NCBI GenBank assembly: GCA_964545245.1
Contig: CAZJFC010000042.1
Coordinates: 1 to 15,427 of the forward strand
Length of the DNA stretch: 15,427 nucleotides
Direction: 5' to 3'
Origin: CAZJFC01 sp964545245
GTDB lineage: Bacteria > Pseudomonadota > Alphaproteobacteria > Rickettsiales > 21-14-0-20-44-7
The notes beneath the pieces were generated by a model. It saw only the letters and a list, made by a program, of their open reading frames with translations. It did not search any database and was not told the origin of the DNA. Below, piece after piece: positions 1 through 6,222 of this stretch; within the stretch, counting starts at the first letter, position 1, and each line of letters opens with the position of its first letter. A program made the position numbers and the translations under genes.

Positions 1-152
1 AAGTGATAACCGCTGAATGCATCTAAGCGGGAAACCCACCTCAATACTAGTTTTCCCCATTAGGATGGTTGTAGACTACGACCTTGATAGGCCGGGTGTG
101 TACGGGCAGCAATGCCTTTAGCTAACCGGTACTAATAATCCGATTGACTTAT
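1..152 (+). rRNA. rrl: 23S ribosomal RNA, 3' end (partial)
   Basis: The window opens inside domain VI of 23S rRNA. The conserved near-terminal sequence GATAGGCCGGGTGTGTA followed by AGCTAACCGGTACTAATAA is visible at about 87-138. By comparison with the Escherichia coli 3' end, the mature RNA should stop close to base 152; this boundary is approximate. The rest of the gene and the 16S lie upstream of the window. The 5S gene follows in the same direction, as expected for a standard rrn operon. Confidence 0.95.
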
Positions 153-200
153 TAATTCTGGCCAACCAGCCGCTTAATAAATTTACTTATAGCTAGTTCT

Positions 201-258
201 CAGTTTCAGTTTTTAGTTCCAGTTCGCTGGAATTAACCTGAAACTGTCAACTGAAACT
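201..258. repeat. Hairpin-forming repeat in the 23S-5S spacer
   Basis: The spacer folds into a long hairpin. An outer stem pairs 201-209 with 238-246 perfectly, and an inner stem pairs 217-222 with 227-232 around a TTCG loop, extendable to 213-236 with one G-U pair. The minus strand of 238-258 resembles 8254-8274 in the pseudopilin leader at about 18 of 21 positions, so this may be a copy of a dispersed palindromic repeat. It could also serve as an rRNA processing signal. Seen in the sequence; function is inferred. Confidence 0.5.
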
Positions 259-271
259 CTAAACTCATTTT

Positions 272-420
<149 letters not shown>

Positions 421-459
421 GGATGAGAATCTCGTCTATAATGAACGAATTTCAAAACA

Positions 460-493
460 AACCCCGCCAACTGTAAAGATGGCGGGGTTTTTT
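460..493 (+). terminator. Rho-independent terminator of the rRNA operon
   Basis: A perfect 10-bp stem (AACCCCGCCA at 460-469 with TGGCGGGGTT at 480-489) has a 10-base loop and runs into six T residues at 488-493. It is about 54 bases after 5S and is the natural end of the rrn transcript. A near copy lies at 1406-1439. Confidence 0.85.
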
Positions 494-521
494 GTTGTTC
501 CCTGTCATTAAACTGAAATAA

Positions 522-565
522 ATTTATGTTAATCCTTGGTGGGTGAGGGGCGTAACAACATAAAT
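522..565 (+). promoter_or_regulatory. Inverted repeat in the leader of the orphan gene
   Basis: Bases 522-530 (ATTTATGTT) pair perfectly with 557-565 (AACATAAAT) around a G-rich 26-base loop, ending just before the ribosome binding site AAGGAG at 569-574. It could be an operator dyad or an mRNA leader hairpin. I could not identify a convincing -35/-10 pair here. Confidence 0.35.
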
Positions 566-581
566 ATTAAGGAGTTACGAC

Positions 582-1379
582 ATGGGTAGAGAAGCGGACG
601 TGCTTATAAGTACGAAAAAAGGCCTGGGCTTCGGTGCAAAAAATTATATCACCGCAGAAGAGTTGTCCGAAAAAGGTGACATCAGGAAAGTGATTCAGGA
701 GGGAGAGGCAATCTTTATTGAAGTATCAAAAGGTAAGGTGACTGTTAATGCTCCTGAAAATATAGAAGGAAAAGCCATAAGAGTAGAGGGCGGAAGAGAG
801 AACACAGATTCCCTTGATGTTGAAATATTGCAGATTCCGGCCGGCTCTGATGTAAGTGCACGTTCTCAGCAAGGAAGCCTGGCAAAGCAAGGCGAAGGGG
901 CATCTGACACTTTACGGGTGCAATTGATTGGTTTGCAGGGAGGTAAGTTATCAGTTTCTCAGGCATATCTACATGAAGGATATGATGCGCAGTTTGTTGG
1001 TATCCGTGATGCAAAGGGTGATATAACTATTGATAAAGCCGAGATAGATTTTAAGGGTATCGAAACATTGAGCAGAGAAGAACTGGAAACGCTGCGCTCT
1101 TCTTTTAATATTCGTGGTGGGCACGGGCATGAGAATACAATGGTTCTTGCTAATTTGCCGGCGCTGGGAGTTACTTTAAGACCGACCGGCCCTGAAATTC
1201 CGGGTCTTGAGAGAAGAAATGATATTGAGGTGATCTTTAAAGAGACTGTTTTGGGGAAATTCAGTGGGTACAAGAACATTCAAACTCCAGGCTCTGATCA
1301 CGCGGTGCAATATGATGAAAAGCCGGAGCACGGGCTTAATCCGCAAAAGAGTTACTCCGGTGAACTCATAAGCAAGTAA
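582..1379 (+). CDS. Hypothetical protein, 265 residues, between rRNA operon and tRNA-Thr
   Basis: I do not recognise this protein. The start is well supported: AAGGAG lies seven bases before the ATG. There is no signal peptide and no membrane segment, so it is probably cytoplasmic or exported by a route that needs no Sec signal. It contains no Cys and no Trp. The N-terminal 60 residues mix charged helix and strand patterns (AEELSEKGDIRKVIQEGEAI); the middle, residues 60-160, is rich in short beta-strand-like blocks; the C-terminal third has a Gly/His patch (RGGHGHEN, near 178-185) and ends in a polar, Pro-rich tail. The gene has its own leader and is enclosed by two near-identical terminators, so it is transcribed apart from the rRNA and tRNA. 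Its codons look more AT-rich than the housekeeping genes nearby, which hints at acquisition. It is a real gene by start, length and flanks; function is unknown. Confidence 0.75.
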   Translation: MGREADVLISTKKGLGFGAKNYITAEELSEKGDIRKVIQEGEAIFIEVSKGKVTVNAPENIEGKAIRVEGGRENTDSLDVEILQIPAGSDVSARSQQGSLAKQGEGASDTLRVQLIGLQGGKLSVSQAYLHEGYDAQFVGIRDAKGDITIDKAEIDFKGIETLSREELETLRSSFNIRGGHGHENTMVLANLPALGVTLRPTGPEIPGLERRNDIEVIFKETVLGKFSGYKNIQTPGSDHAVQYDEKPEHGLNPQKSYSGELISK

Positions 1380-1405
1380 CTTATTTTATAATGTGGTGAA
1401 ATTAT

Positions 1406-1439
1406 AACCCTGCCAATCACTGTAAAGATGGCGGGGTTT
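1406..1439 (+). terminator. Terminator after the orphan gene, near copy of the rRNA terminator
   Basis: Bases 1406-1415 pair with 1429-1438 through ten pairs including one G-U, with a 13-base loop. The stretch CTGTAAAGATGGCGGGGTTT (1420-1439) is identical to 471-490. The T tract is interrupted (TTTAATTTGTTT), so it is likely weaker than the upstream copy. Confidence 0.7.
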
Positions 1440-1498
1440 AATTTGTTTGTCATCTTGCAAATTTCTTGCGAATCCGTTTAGGTATGTAATTATTTCTA

Positions 1499-1525
1499 TT
1501 GCTATTCCGCCAAAGTTTTTATAAA
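1499..1525 (+). promoter_or_regulatory. Possible promoter of tRNA-Thr
   Basis: TTGCTA at 1499-1504 and TATAAA at 1520-1525 resemble -35 and -10 boxes, about 16 bases before the mature tRNA end. The 15-base spacer is shorter than the ideal 17, so this is tentative. Confidence 0.3.
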
Positions 1526-1540
1526 CAAACCTAGCTATGT

Positions 1541-1616
1541 GCTGCCTTAGCTCAGTTGGTAGAGCTACTGATTTGTAATCAGTGGGTCGGCGGTTCGAGT
1601 CCGTCAGGCAGCACCA
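1541..1616 (+). tRNA. tRNA-Thr (anticodon TGT)
   Basis: A 76-base cloverleaf with encoded CCA. The acceptor stem is GCTGCCT (1541-1547) with AGGCAGC (1606-1612), discriminator A1613 and CCA at 1614-1616. The D arm holds TAGCTCAGTTGGTAGAGC. The anticodon stem ACTGA/TCAGT (1567-1571/1579-1583) encloses the loop TTTGTAA with TGT at 1574-1576, and the T loop is GGTTCGAGTCC. It decodes ACA and, by wobble, other Thr codons. Confidence 0.97.
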
Positions 1617-1645
1617 CTCCTTCCAACTTTCCCCCCTTTCGGCAC

Positions 1646-1672
1646 AAAAAAAGGAGGCTTCGTAGCCCCCTC
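1646..1672 (-). terminator. Rho-independent terminator of the 51-residue microprotein gene
   Basis: Read on the minus strand, GGGGCT-ACGA-AGCCTC (one G-U pair) ends in a run of seven T (plus-strand A at 1646-1652). It lies about 22 bases after the stop codon at 1694. It also sits downstream of tRNA-Thr but has no T run in that direction. Confidence 0.7.
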
Positions 1673-1693
1673 TTTGAAACATTCGTCAGAATA

Positions 1694-1849
1694 CTAGCGC
1701 GCACCAGCCGCTTTCGCCGGAGCTTCTTTCTCATTGCCCGGAGTGTTGGTTGGCCTGTTATCCTTCTGCGCGTTCTCAGGTTTATTCTGATCCTGCGGCT
1801 TATTTTGTGGATTCTGGCCAGCTGGCTTCTGATTTTGATTATTTGTCAT
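1694..1849 (-). CDS. Asn/Gln/Pro/Lys-rich 51-residue hypothetical protein
   Basis: The start is taken at 1849 (MTNNQNQ...) because AAGGAG lies seven bases before it; a possible TTG/ATG extension upstream has no such site and would overlap the promoter. The product is low complexity throughout: N, Q, P and K dominate, with a short Ala-rich end (APAKAAGAR), and there is no hydrophobic segment or Cys. It should be intrinsically disordered and cytoplasmic. It has its own sigma-70-like promoter (1884-1912) and terminator (1646-1672), so it is a free-standing, probably well-expressed unit. I do not recognise a family. Short disordered basic proteins of this kind can be stress or nucleic-acid-binding proteins, but nothing here proves that. 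Confidence 0.6.
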   Translation of the reverse strand: MTNNQNQKPAGQNPQNKPQDQNKPENAQKDNRPTNTPGNEKEAPAKAAGAR

Positions 1850-1883
1850 GATTATTCTCCTTGGAGAATTATGCGTAAACTTC

Positions 1884-1912
1884 ATTATCTACGGTAATTA
1901 ACCCTATATCAA
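1884..1912 (-). promoter_or_regulatory. Sigma-70-type promoter of the microprotein gene
   Basis: On the minus strand, TTGATA (1912-1907) and GATAAT (1889-1884) are each one base from consensus and are separated by 17 bases. The start codon lies 34 bases beyond the -10 box. Confidence 0.6.
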
Positions 1913-1947
1913 TGGTTATAAGGATACTATGCGGATTACAAAATCCC

Positions 1948-3027
1948 TTATCCAAGCAGCTTCCCGGTTACGGAATTCAGCATTAGAAGCCCTTTTGGTG
2001 AGGCGTGAAGGCGCTCGCCGCGGATTTCAACAAACCCTTCATTCACCAATAGTTCTACATTCCGCAATTCCGGCGAAAGCCCGATTCCCTCTTTGAGCCT
2101 GATTCCCATCATCACCGCTTCTTCCAGCTTTTCACGTTCACTCAATTCAATTGATGATTCCAGCGGTTCTTCAAGCCATTTTTCGGGTGATTTTGTCATC
2201 GCTGTGGCTTGGCCATTGATCCTCCCATGCGCGCCGGGGCCAATGCCCAGATACTCCCCATAGCGCCAATAGGTAAGGTTATGCGCCGATTCCTGACCGG
2301 GCGCGGCATGGTTGGAAATCTCGTAAGCCGGCAATCCGTGCGCTTCACAAATTTGCTGGGTGAGTTCATAAAAATCGGCGGCGAGGGAATCTTCCGGCAT
2401 TTTGAAAACTCCGCGTTCATATTGATGATAAAAATTCGTGCCCTGCTCGATGGTAAGCTGGTAGAGGGAGATGTGGCCTCCGGCAAGTGTCAGTGACAAT
2501 GCCAGTTGTTTTTCCCAGTCGCTTAATTTTTGCCGGGGCAGGGCATAAATCAAATCAAACGAATAGCGCGGGAAGATGTTTGCGGCATATTCAATTGCGG
2601 TTTTCGCCTCATTCGCCGAATGCTCGCGGCCAAGGAATTGTAGTTCCTCCGCATCAAAACTCTGCACCCCGATTGATACACGGTTGACCCCGGCAGCGCG
2701 GAAAGCCTTGAATTTTTCATATTCGACCGAGGTCGGGTTGGCCTCCAGCGTTATCTCGGCGTTTTCTGCCAATCCCCAGTTACCATCAATGAAACGCAAA
2801 ATTGCTTCGGTGGTTTGTGGGGGCATAAGGGATGGTGTCCCGCCGCCGAAAAAGACTGAAGTAACCGGGCGTTCGCCGGTTTCGCGGAACCATTTTTCAA
2901 GCTCGGAAAGATAGGCATTCCGCCATATTTCAGCATCTACTGCCTCGCGCACATGGGAGTTGAAATCGCAATAAGGGCATTTCGATTTGCAGAAAGGGTA
3001 GTGGATATATATGGCAAGAGGCCGCAT
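1948..3027 (-). CDS. hemW: HemW-like radical SAM protein (heme chaperone)
   Basis: A 359-residue member of the HemN/HemW radical SAM family. The [4Fe-4S] motif CxxxCxxC is C13-C17-C20 in HYPFCKSKCPYCDFNSH. The SAM-binding FFGGGTPS follows at about 59-66, the IGVQSF strand lies near 119, and the HemW/HemN C-terminal HNLTYWRYGEYLGIGPGAHG signature lies near 248-267. Length and the lack of the N-terminal HemN extension favour HemW, a heme-binding protein thought to deliver heme to respiratory enzymes, over true coproporphyrinogen III dehydrogenase. The ATG overlaps the sdhD stop by one base (TAATG), so it is translationally coupled to sdhD. A heme trafficking protein downstream of heme-ligating Sdh subunits makes functional sense. 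The more usual alphaproteobacterial neighbour (rdgB) is not here. Confidence 0.9.
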   Translation of the reverse strand: MRPLAIYIHYPFCKSKCPYCDFNSHVREAVDAEIWRNAYLSELEKWFRETGERPVTSVFFGGGTPSLMPPQTTEAILRFIDGNWGLAENAEITLEANPTSVEYEKFKAFRAAGVNRVSIGVQSFDAEELQFLGREHSANEAKTAIEYAANIFPRYSFDLIYALPRQKLSDWEKQLALSLTLAGGHISLYQLTIEQGTNFYHQYERGVFKMPEDSLAADFYELTQQICEAHGLPAYEISNHAAPGQESAHNLTYWRYGEYLGIGPGAHGRINGQATAMTKSPEKWLEEPLESSIELSEREKLEEAVMMGIRLKEGIGLSPELRNVELLVNEGFVEIRGERLHASPKGLLMLNSVTGKLLG

Positions 3028-3422
3028 TACACGGCGAAATGCATCTTGGCAATGGCGAGAACTGAAGCTGCGCCAAGTGCGAACAGGCCAAGCTTCACGA
3101 AAAGCAGCAGTGCGATTTTCTTGCCTTCGGTGTGGACGTAATCCTCAATCACCACCTGAAGGCCGAGCGCAGCGTGGTAGAAGGAGGAGATGATAAACAG
3201 CGCCATCATCACGGCATGGAACGGGGTTGCGAAGAAAAGCAAAACCTCATGATGCTCCTTACCGATCAGCGCGAGGGCGTTGCATACGAAGAATGAAACC
3301 AGTGCCAGATTGGCAATGGCAGTCACGCGCTGCATCCACCAGTGGTGAGTGCCATCCTGCGCGGAGCCAAGTCCTTTTGCCTTTTTCAGCGGGGTTATAT
3401 ATTTTGACTTCGCGGAACTCAT
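3027..3422 (-). CDS. sdhD: Succinate dehydrogenase membrane anchor subunit SdhD
   Basis: 131 residues with three hydrophobic segments (about 33-54, 60-88 and 103-126), typical of the small complex II anchor. The N-terminal GLGSAQDGTHHWWMQRVTAIANL matches the alphaproteobacterial SdhD start. The family motif YHAALGLQVVIEDYVH gives H83 as the likely heme b ligand and D94-Y95 as the quinone-site pair, equivalent to H71 and D82-Y83 of E. coli. With SdhC it binds heme b and ubiquinone and anchors SdhAB to the inner membrane. The start ATG overlaps the sdhC stop (ATGA), and its stop overlaps the hemW start. sdhA and sdhB, which normally follow, are absent from this window. Confidence 0.9.
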   Translation of the reverse strand: MSSAKSKYITPLKKAKGLGSAQDGTHHWWMQRVTAIANLALVSFFVCNALALIGKEHHEVLLFFATPFHAVMMALFIISSFYHAALGLQVVIEDYVHTEGKKIALLLFVKLGLFALGAASVLAIAKMHFAV

Positions 3423-3841
3423 ATGTTACCCAGACCTTTAAGCCATGCGAGTGCGGTGAGCACTACGGTGGCGATTAATACGGCAATACCCGAACGGGTG
3501 GCATTTTCGAGCGCGAAGCCCTTGCCCATATCCCAGAACAAGTGGCGGATGCCGTTGCAGAAATGGTAGAACAGCGCAACGCTCCAGCCGCCCAGCAGGA
3601 TATAGCCGACCGGGGAGCCAAGGAAGTTGGTAAAGTCCTCATAATAGCCGGGGTAATAGGCGGTAATGATTATCCATGCGACGACCAGCAGCAGCCCGAA
3701 AGAGAGCGCCACGCCGGTCAGGCGGTGCAGAATTGATAGGGTATTGCTGATCAGCCAGCGGTAAACCTGCAAATGCGGTGATAGCGGGCGCGGCCTTGCG
3801 GCTTTTGCCGGTGGATTTATTGATGTTGCTTCAGAATTCAT
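3419..3841 (-). CDS. sdhC: Succinate dehydrogenase cytochrome b556 subunit SdhC
   Basis: 140 residues. The N-terminal RPLSPHLQVYRW and SILHRLTGVALSFG (quinone-site S36 and R40) are SdhC signatures, and HFCNGIRHLFWDMGKG carries H93, the likely axial heme ligand corresponding to H84 in E. coli. Three membrane segments lie near 35-60, 75-98 and 117-136. It is the first gene of the overlapping minus-strand set sdhC-sdhD-hemW. There is no obvious ribosome binding site before the ATG at 3841. The gene is divergent from secG, and the 37 bases between the starts hold an inverted repeat. Confidence 0.92.
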   Translation of the reverse strand: MNSEATSINPPAKAARPRPLSPHLQVYRWLISNTLSILHRLTGVALSFGLLLVVAWIIITAYYPGYYEDFTNFLGSPVGYILLGGWSVALFYHFCNGIRHLFWDMGKGFALENATRSGIAVLIATVVLTALAWLKGLGNI

Positions 3842-3843
3842 GG

Positions 3844-3876
3844 TTGACAGTTTTTATAAAATCCGCATTCTGTCAA
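3844..3876. promoter_or_regulatory. Divergent dyad between sdhC and secG
   Basis: TTGACAG at 3844-3850 is the exact inverse of CTGTCAA at 3870-3876, with an AT-rich 19-base centre containing TATAAA (3855-3860). Each arm reads as a perfect -35 hexamer in one direction. No good -10 is found 16-18 bases away on either strand, so it may be an operator rather than paired promoters. Confidence 0.35.
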
Positions 3877-3878
3877 GC

Positions 3879-4268
3879 ATGGAAACGATAATTATGGTGA
3901 TTCACCTGATAATTGTGACTGCGCTGATTCTTGTAATCTTGCTGCAGCGCTCTGGTCAGGATGGTTTAAGCGGCCTTGGCGGCGGCTCTGGGGGTGGTTC
4001 CAACGCTTTATTCAATATTCGCGGCAAGGCCAACGTGCTCAGCCGTGCAACTGCATTTCTGGCGGCCGGGTTCCTGATAACCAGCCTTTTCCTTGCATAT
4101 CTTGCCACGCACAGGAGCAATTCCGTGATTGACAAGGTTGCCGCAGAAAGCCGTACTATTGAAGCAGGTGAACAGAAAGCAGGTGATATACAGGCTACTG
4201 ATGAATCCCCAGCCGTGAAAGAGCCTGTTTCCGAGCCAGTTGCGCCGGAAGTTCCATTAGCCAGGTAA
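3879..4268 (+). CDS. secG: Preprotein translocase subunit SecG
   Basis: About 129 residues from the chosen ATG. The family core is clear: membrane segment 1 (about 5-22), the cytoplasmic loop QRSGQDGLSGLGGGSGGGS with LFNIRGKANVLSR, then membrane segment 2 (about 57-76). A polar Glu/Pro/Ala tail follows, as usual in alphaproteobacteria. SecG assists SecYE during protein export across the inner membrane. The start is uncertain: ATG at 3840, 3879 and 3894 are in frame and none has a good ribosome binding site. I prefer 3879 because 3840 would place 13 extra residues encoded by the intergenic dyad ahead of the first membrane helix. secG often precedes pyrG; here it is followed by a repeat and a convergent gene. 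Confidence 0.85.
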   Translation: METIIMVIHLIIVTALILVILLQRSGQDGLSGLGGGSGGGSNALFNIRGKANVLSRATAFLAAGFLITSLFLAYLATHRSNSVIDKVAAESRTIEAGEQKAGDIQATDESPAVKEPVSEPVAPEVPLAR

Positions 4269-4305
4269 ATTTTTAATTGCCCCCTTCGCAGCTCCTGCTG
4301 CTCAG

Positions 4306-4400
4306 ATGGGCTGTGCCTCCGGCACGCTCAAGGCTGGCTCGGCCTGCTGGCTTCGCTACAGGTACGAGAACGAATCCGAGCGAAGCGAAGGCAAGCCCAT
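4306..4400. repeat. Composite palindromic element between secG and nagZ
   Basis: Nested inverted repeats are visible. The outer arms are 4306-4318 and 4389-4400 (ATGGGCTGTGCCT against AGGCAAGCCCAT, one extra base). The inner arms are GCTTCGCT at 4350-4357 and AGCGAAGC at 4379-4386. The segment GAGCGAAGCGAAGG resembles the core of a dispersed repeat also present at the window end. It lies between converging genes, where it could end both transcripts. No T run is seen, so this is a repeat call, not a terminator call. Confidence 0.45.
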
Positions 4401-4442
4401 TGAGGGCGCTAGCCTTAGTGGCGATTGAACGATAATTATAAT

Positions 4443-5351
4443 TCAAGCCATTCTTTGGCTTTTCGCCTGCGGCATTTCGTAGCAGTTTTTCGCTATTTCG
4501 GCCATTTCCTTCATATCGCCATTGCAGTGGAGGACGATATCGCAACCGGCGTCAAGTGATTTGCGGGTGCGGTCGGCGAAGCTGCCTTTCAGCGCTTTCA
4601 TGGATAGGTCATCGGACATTATCAGGCCCTTAAAGCCGATTTCATCCCTGATTAACTCAATCACTTTTTTTGATTCCGTCGCGCAATTCTCTGCATCAAT
4701 TGCTTTATAAATAATATGCGCGGTCATTGCGAAAGGTGCGTCATTCAGTGCAATGAACGGCGGGAAATCCACCGCACGCAGTTCTTCGAGCGAGGCGTCC
4801 ACCACCGGCAAATCCTCATGGCTGTCGCATTTGGCGCGTCCGTGACCGGGAATATGCTTGATAACCGGGTAAACACCCGTGTCCATCAATCCTTCCGCGA
4901 AAGAACGGCCAAGCCCGGCGACAATTTTAGGGTCTTCACTGAATGCCCTGTCGCCGACAATATCATGCGCGTCCGTCTGGCGGACATCGAGCATCGGCGC
5001 ACAATCAACATTAATGCCAAGCTCGGCTAGCTCCTTGCCGATATTATAGGCGGATTCATAAGCTGCGCCTGCCGGGTCTTTTTCACATTCAAACGTGCCG
5101 CAAGGGGCGGGGTGCTCCCAGTGCGGTGGTTTGAGGCGCGCGACGCGGCCACCTTCCTGGTCAATCAGGACCGGGATGAATTCATGCGATACGCAGGATT
5201 TCAGCGCCGCTACGAGTGCTTTTACCTGTTCCGGGTTTTCGATATTCCGGGCGAAAAGGATGAAACCAAAAGGCCGGGCATCCCGGAAAAACTCTTTTTC
5301 CTCGTTGGTAAGGGTTTTTCCTGAACAGCCGAAAATAACTGAACGCGGCAT
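4443..5351 (-). CDS. nagZ: Beta-N-acetylhexosaminidase NagZ (GH3)
   Basis: 302 residues of a family 3 glycoside hydrolase that removes N-acetylglucosamine from muropeptides in the cytoplasm during peptidoglycan recycling. Motifs: substrate-binding IDQEGGRVARLK (63-74), KHIPGHGRAKCDSHEDLP (165-182) containing the family D-x-H acid/base pair (D176, H178), and the nucleophile region MSDDLSM (245-251). Its start is one base after the stop of the SPOR gene, so the two are cotranscribed. It is shorter than typical NagZ (about 330-340 residues), stopping soon after the last barrel elements at YEMPQAKSQRMA; the missing part is C-terminal and the active-site motifs are intact. scpA, scpB and the tat genes, which usually follow in alphaproteobacteria, are not present. 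Confidence 0.9.
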   Translation of the reverse strand: MPRSVIFGCSGKTLTNEEKEFFRDARPFGFILFARNIENPEQVKALVAALKSCVSHEFIPVLIDQEGGRVARLKPPHWEHPAPCGTFECEKDPAGAAYESAYNIGKELAELGINVDCAPMLDVRQTDAHDIVGDRAFSEDPKIVAGLGRSFAEGLMDTGVYPVIKHIPGHGRAKCDSHEDLPVVDASLEELRAVDFPPFIALNDAPFAMTAHIIYKAIDAENCATESKKVIELIRDEIGFKGLIMSDDLSMKALKGSFADRTRKSLDAGCDIVLHCNGDMKEMAEIAKNCYEMPQAKSQRMA

Positions 5352-5352
5352 A

Positions 5353-6213
5353 TCAATTCGCCGGTGTAATGGTTGTAAAGAAGCAGCTCAACCCGCGCTC
5401 ATTAAGCTTGCGGCAAAGGCCTTTTGCGTCTTCCTCGGTCTGCACGGGGCCGGATTGCAGGCGGTAAACAACGCCCTGCGCCCCCATGTCGGATTTGGTT
5501 ACCTTGATGCCGATCCCGCTAAGCACATCGGAATTTTTTTCGCGCACGTCCTGCCATGCTTTTGTGGCTTCCTGCTCGGATTTGAAAGTGCCTAGCTGCA
5601 TCCACACTTCCGGATTGGAGCGTTTGGCAAGGACCTTGTCGATCTCGATTTTCTTGATTCCGGTAAGGGAAGGCTCGCTCACCCTGGCGCTGGGCGTGGT
5701 TGAAACATGGGGTTTACCATCCGCGCCGATGGTTATGACTTTTGGCTCAGGCCTGCCGGGAGTTTTGGCTGTGCTTGCCGGCGGCGGAACGGTAGCGGCA
5801 GGGTTAGGTCTGGAAGAAGGTTGCGGCGGGACGAACATTTTCGGTTCGTCACGCAGAATTTCGGCGAAGGTTTTTTCGCGCTGGCTGAAAGCGTCGATCG
5901 GCTGTTCGATAGGCATTTTCAGGTGCTCGTAAATTTCCTTGTCCTCATGGAAAATTTTCATGCCGCCGGGGTTTTCCGGGCGGATTTTATATGGCTCAGG
6001 GTTTGCCTCGACGATTTTGAAGCCGGAATCTTCCACTCCGCCACGCCCGAAATCATAAAGTGCCTTGACGCTCAATATCACCATAAGCAGAAGGACAATG
6101 CTCACGACAAGGCGGGTAAGACTGTTGGAATGATGTTTTGCCCCCGGCGGAAGATGCACGATTTCCGCTTCTTCGTCACGCGGGTCAAAAGGGAAATCCT
6201 TATGGTGAATCAT
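5353..6213 (-). CDS. SPOR-domain membrane protein
   Basis: 286 residues. A charged cytoplasmic N-terminus (1-32) is followed by one membrane helix (about 33-53: TRLVVSIVLLLMVILSVKALY), a long periplasmic Pro/Glu-rich linker (about 55-200) and a C-terminal SPOR domain (about 203-284) with WMQLGTFKSEQEA and VVYRLQSGPVQTEEDAKGLCRKL. SPOR domains bind glycan strands stripped of stem peptides at division sites, so the protein probably acts at the septum. Its place between argS and nagZ is the conserved alphaproteobacterial order. It starts nine bases after the argS stop with a GGTAAGGAA ribosome binding site. The exact homologue among SPOR proteins (FtsN, DedD or another) cannot be set from sequence alone. 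Confidence 0.88.
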   Translation of the reverse strand: MIHHKDFPFDPRDEEAEIVHLPPGAKHHSNSLTRLVVSIVLLLMVILSVKALYDFGRGGVEDSGFKIVEANPEPYKIRPENPGGMKIFHEDKEIYEHLKMPIEQPIDAFSQREKTFAEILRDEPKMFVPPQPSSRPNPAATVPPPASTAKTPGRPEPKVITIGADGKPHVSTTPSARVSEPSLTGIKKIEIDKVLAKRSNPEVWMQLGTFKSEQEATKAWQDVREKNSDVLSGIGIKVTKSDMGAQGVVYRLQSGPVQTEEDAKGLCRKLNERGLSCFFTTITPAN

Positions 6214-6222
6214 CGTATTTCC

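Noticed and set aside
1386..1682. Reading frames on both strands across tRNA-Thr
   Set aside because: They run through the tRNA gene and a terminator; such frames over tRNAs are common artefacts.
4273..4545. Minus-strand reading frame of 90 codons downstream of nagZ
   Set aside because: It overlaps the nagZ end in another frame and is largely translated palindromic repeat.
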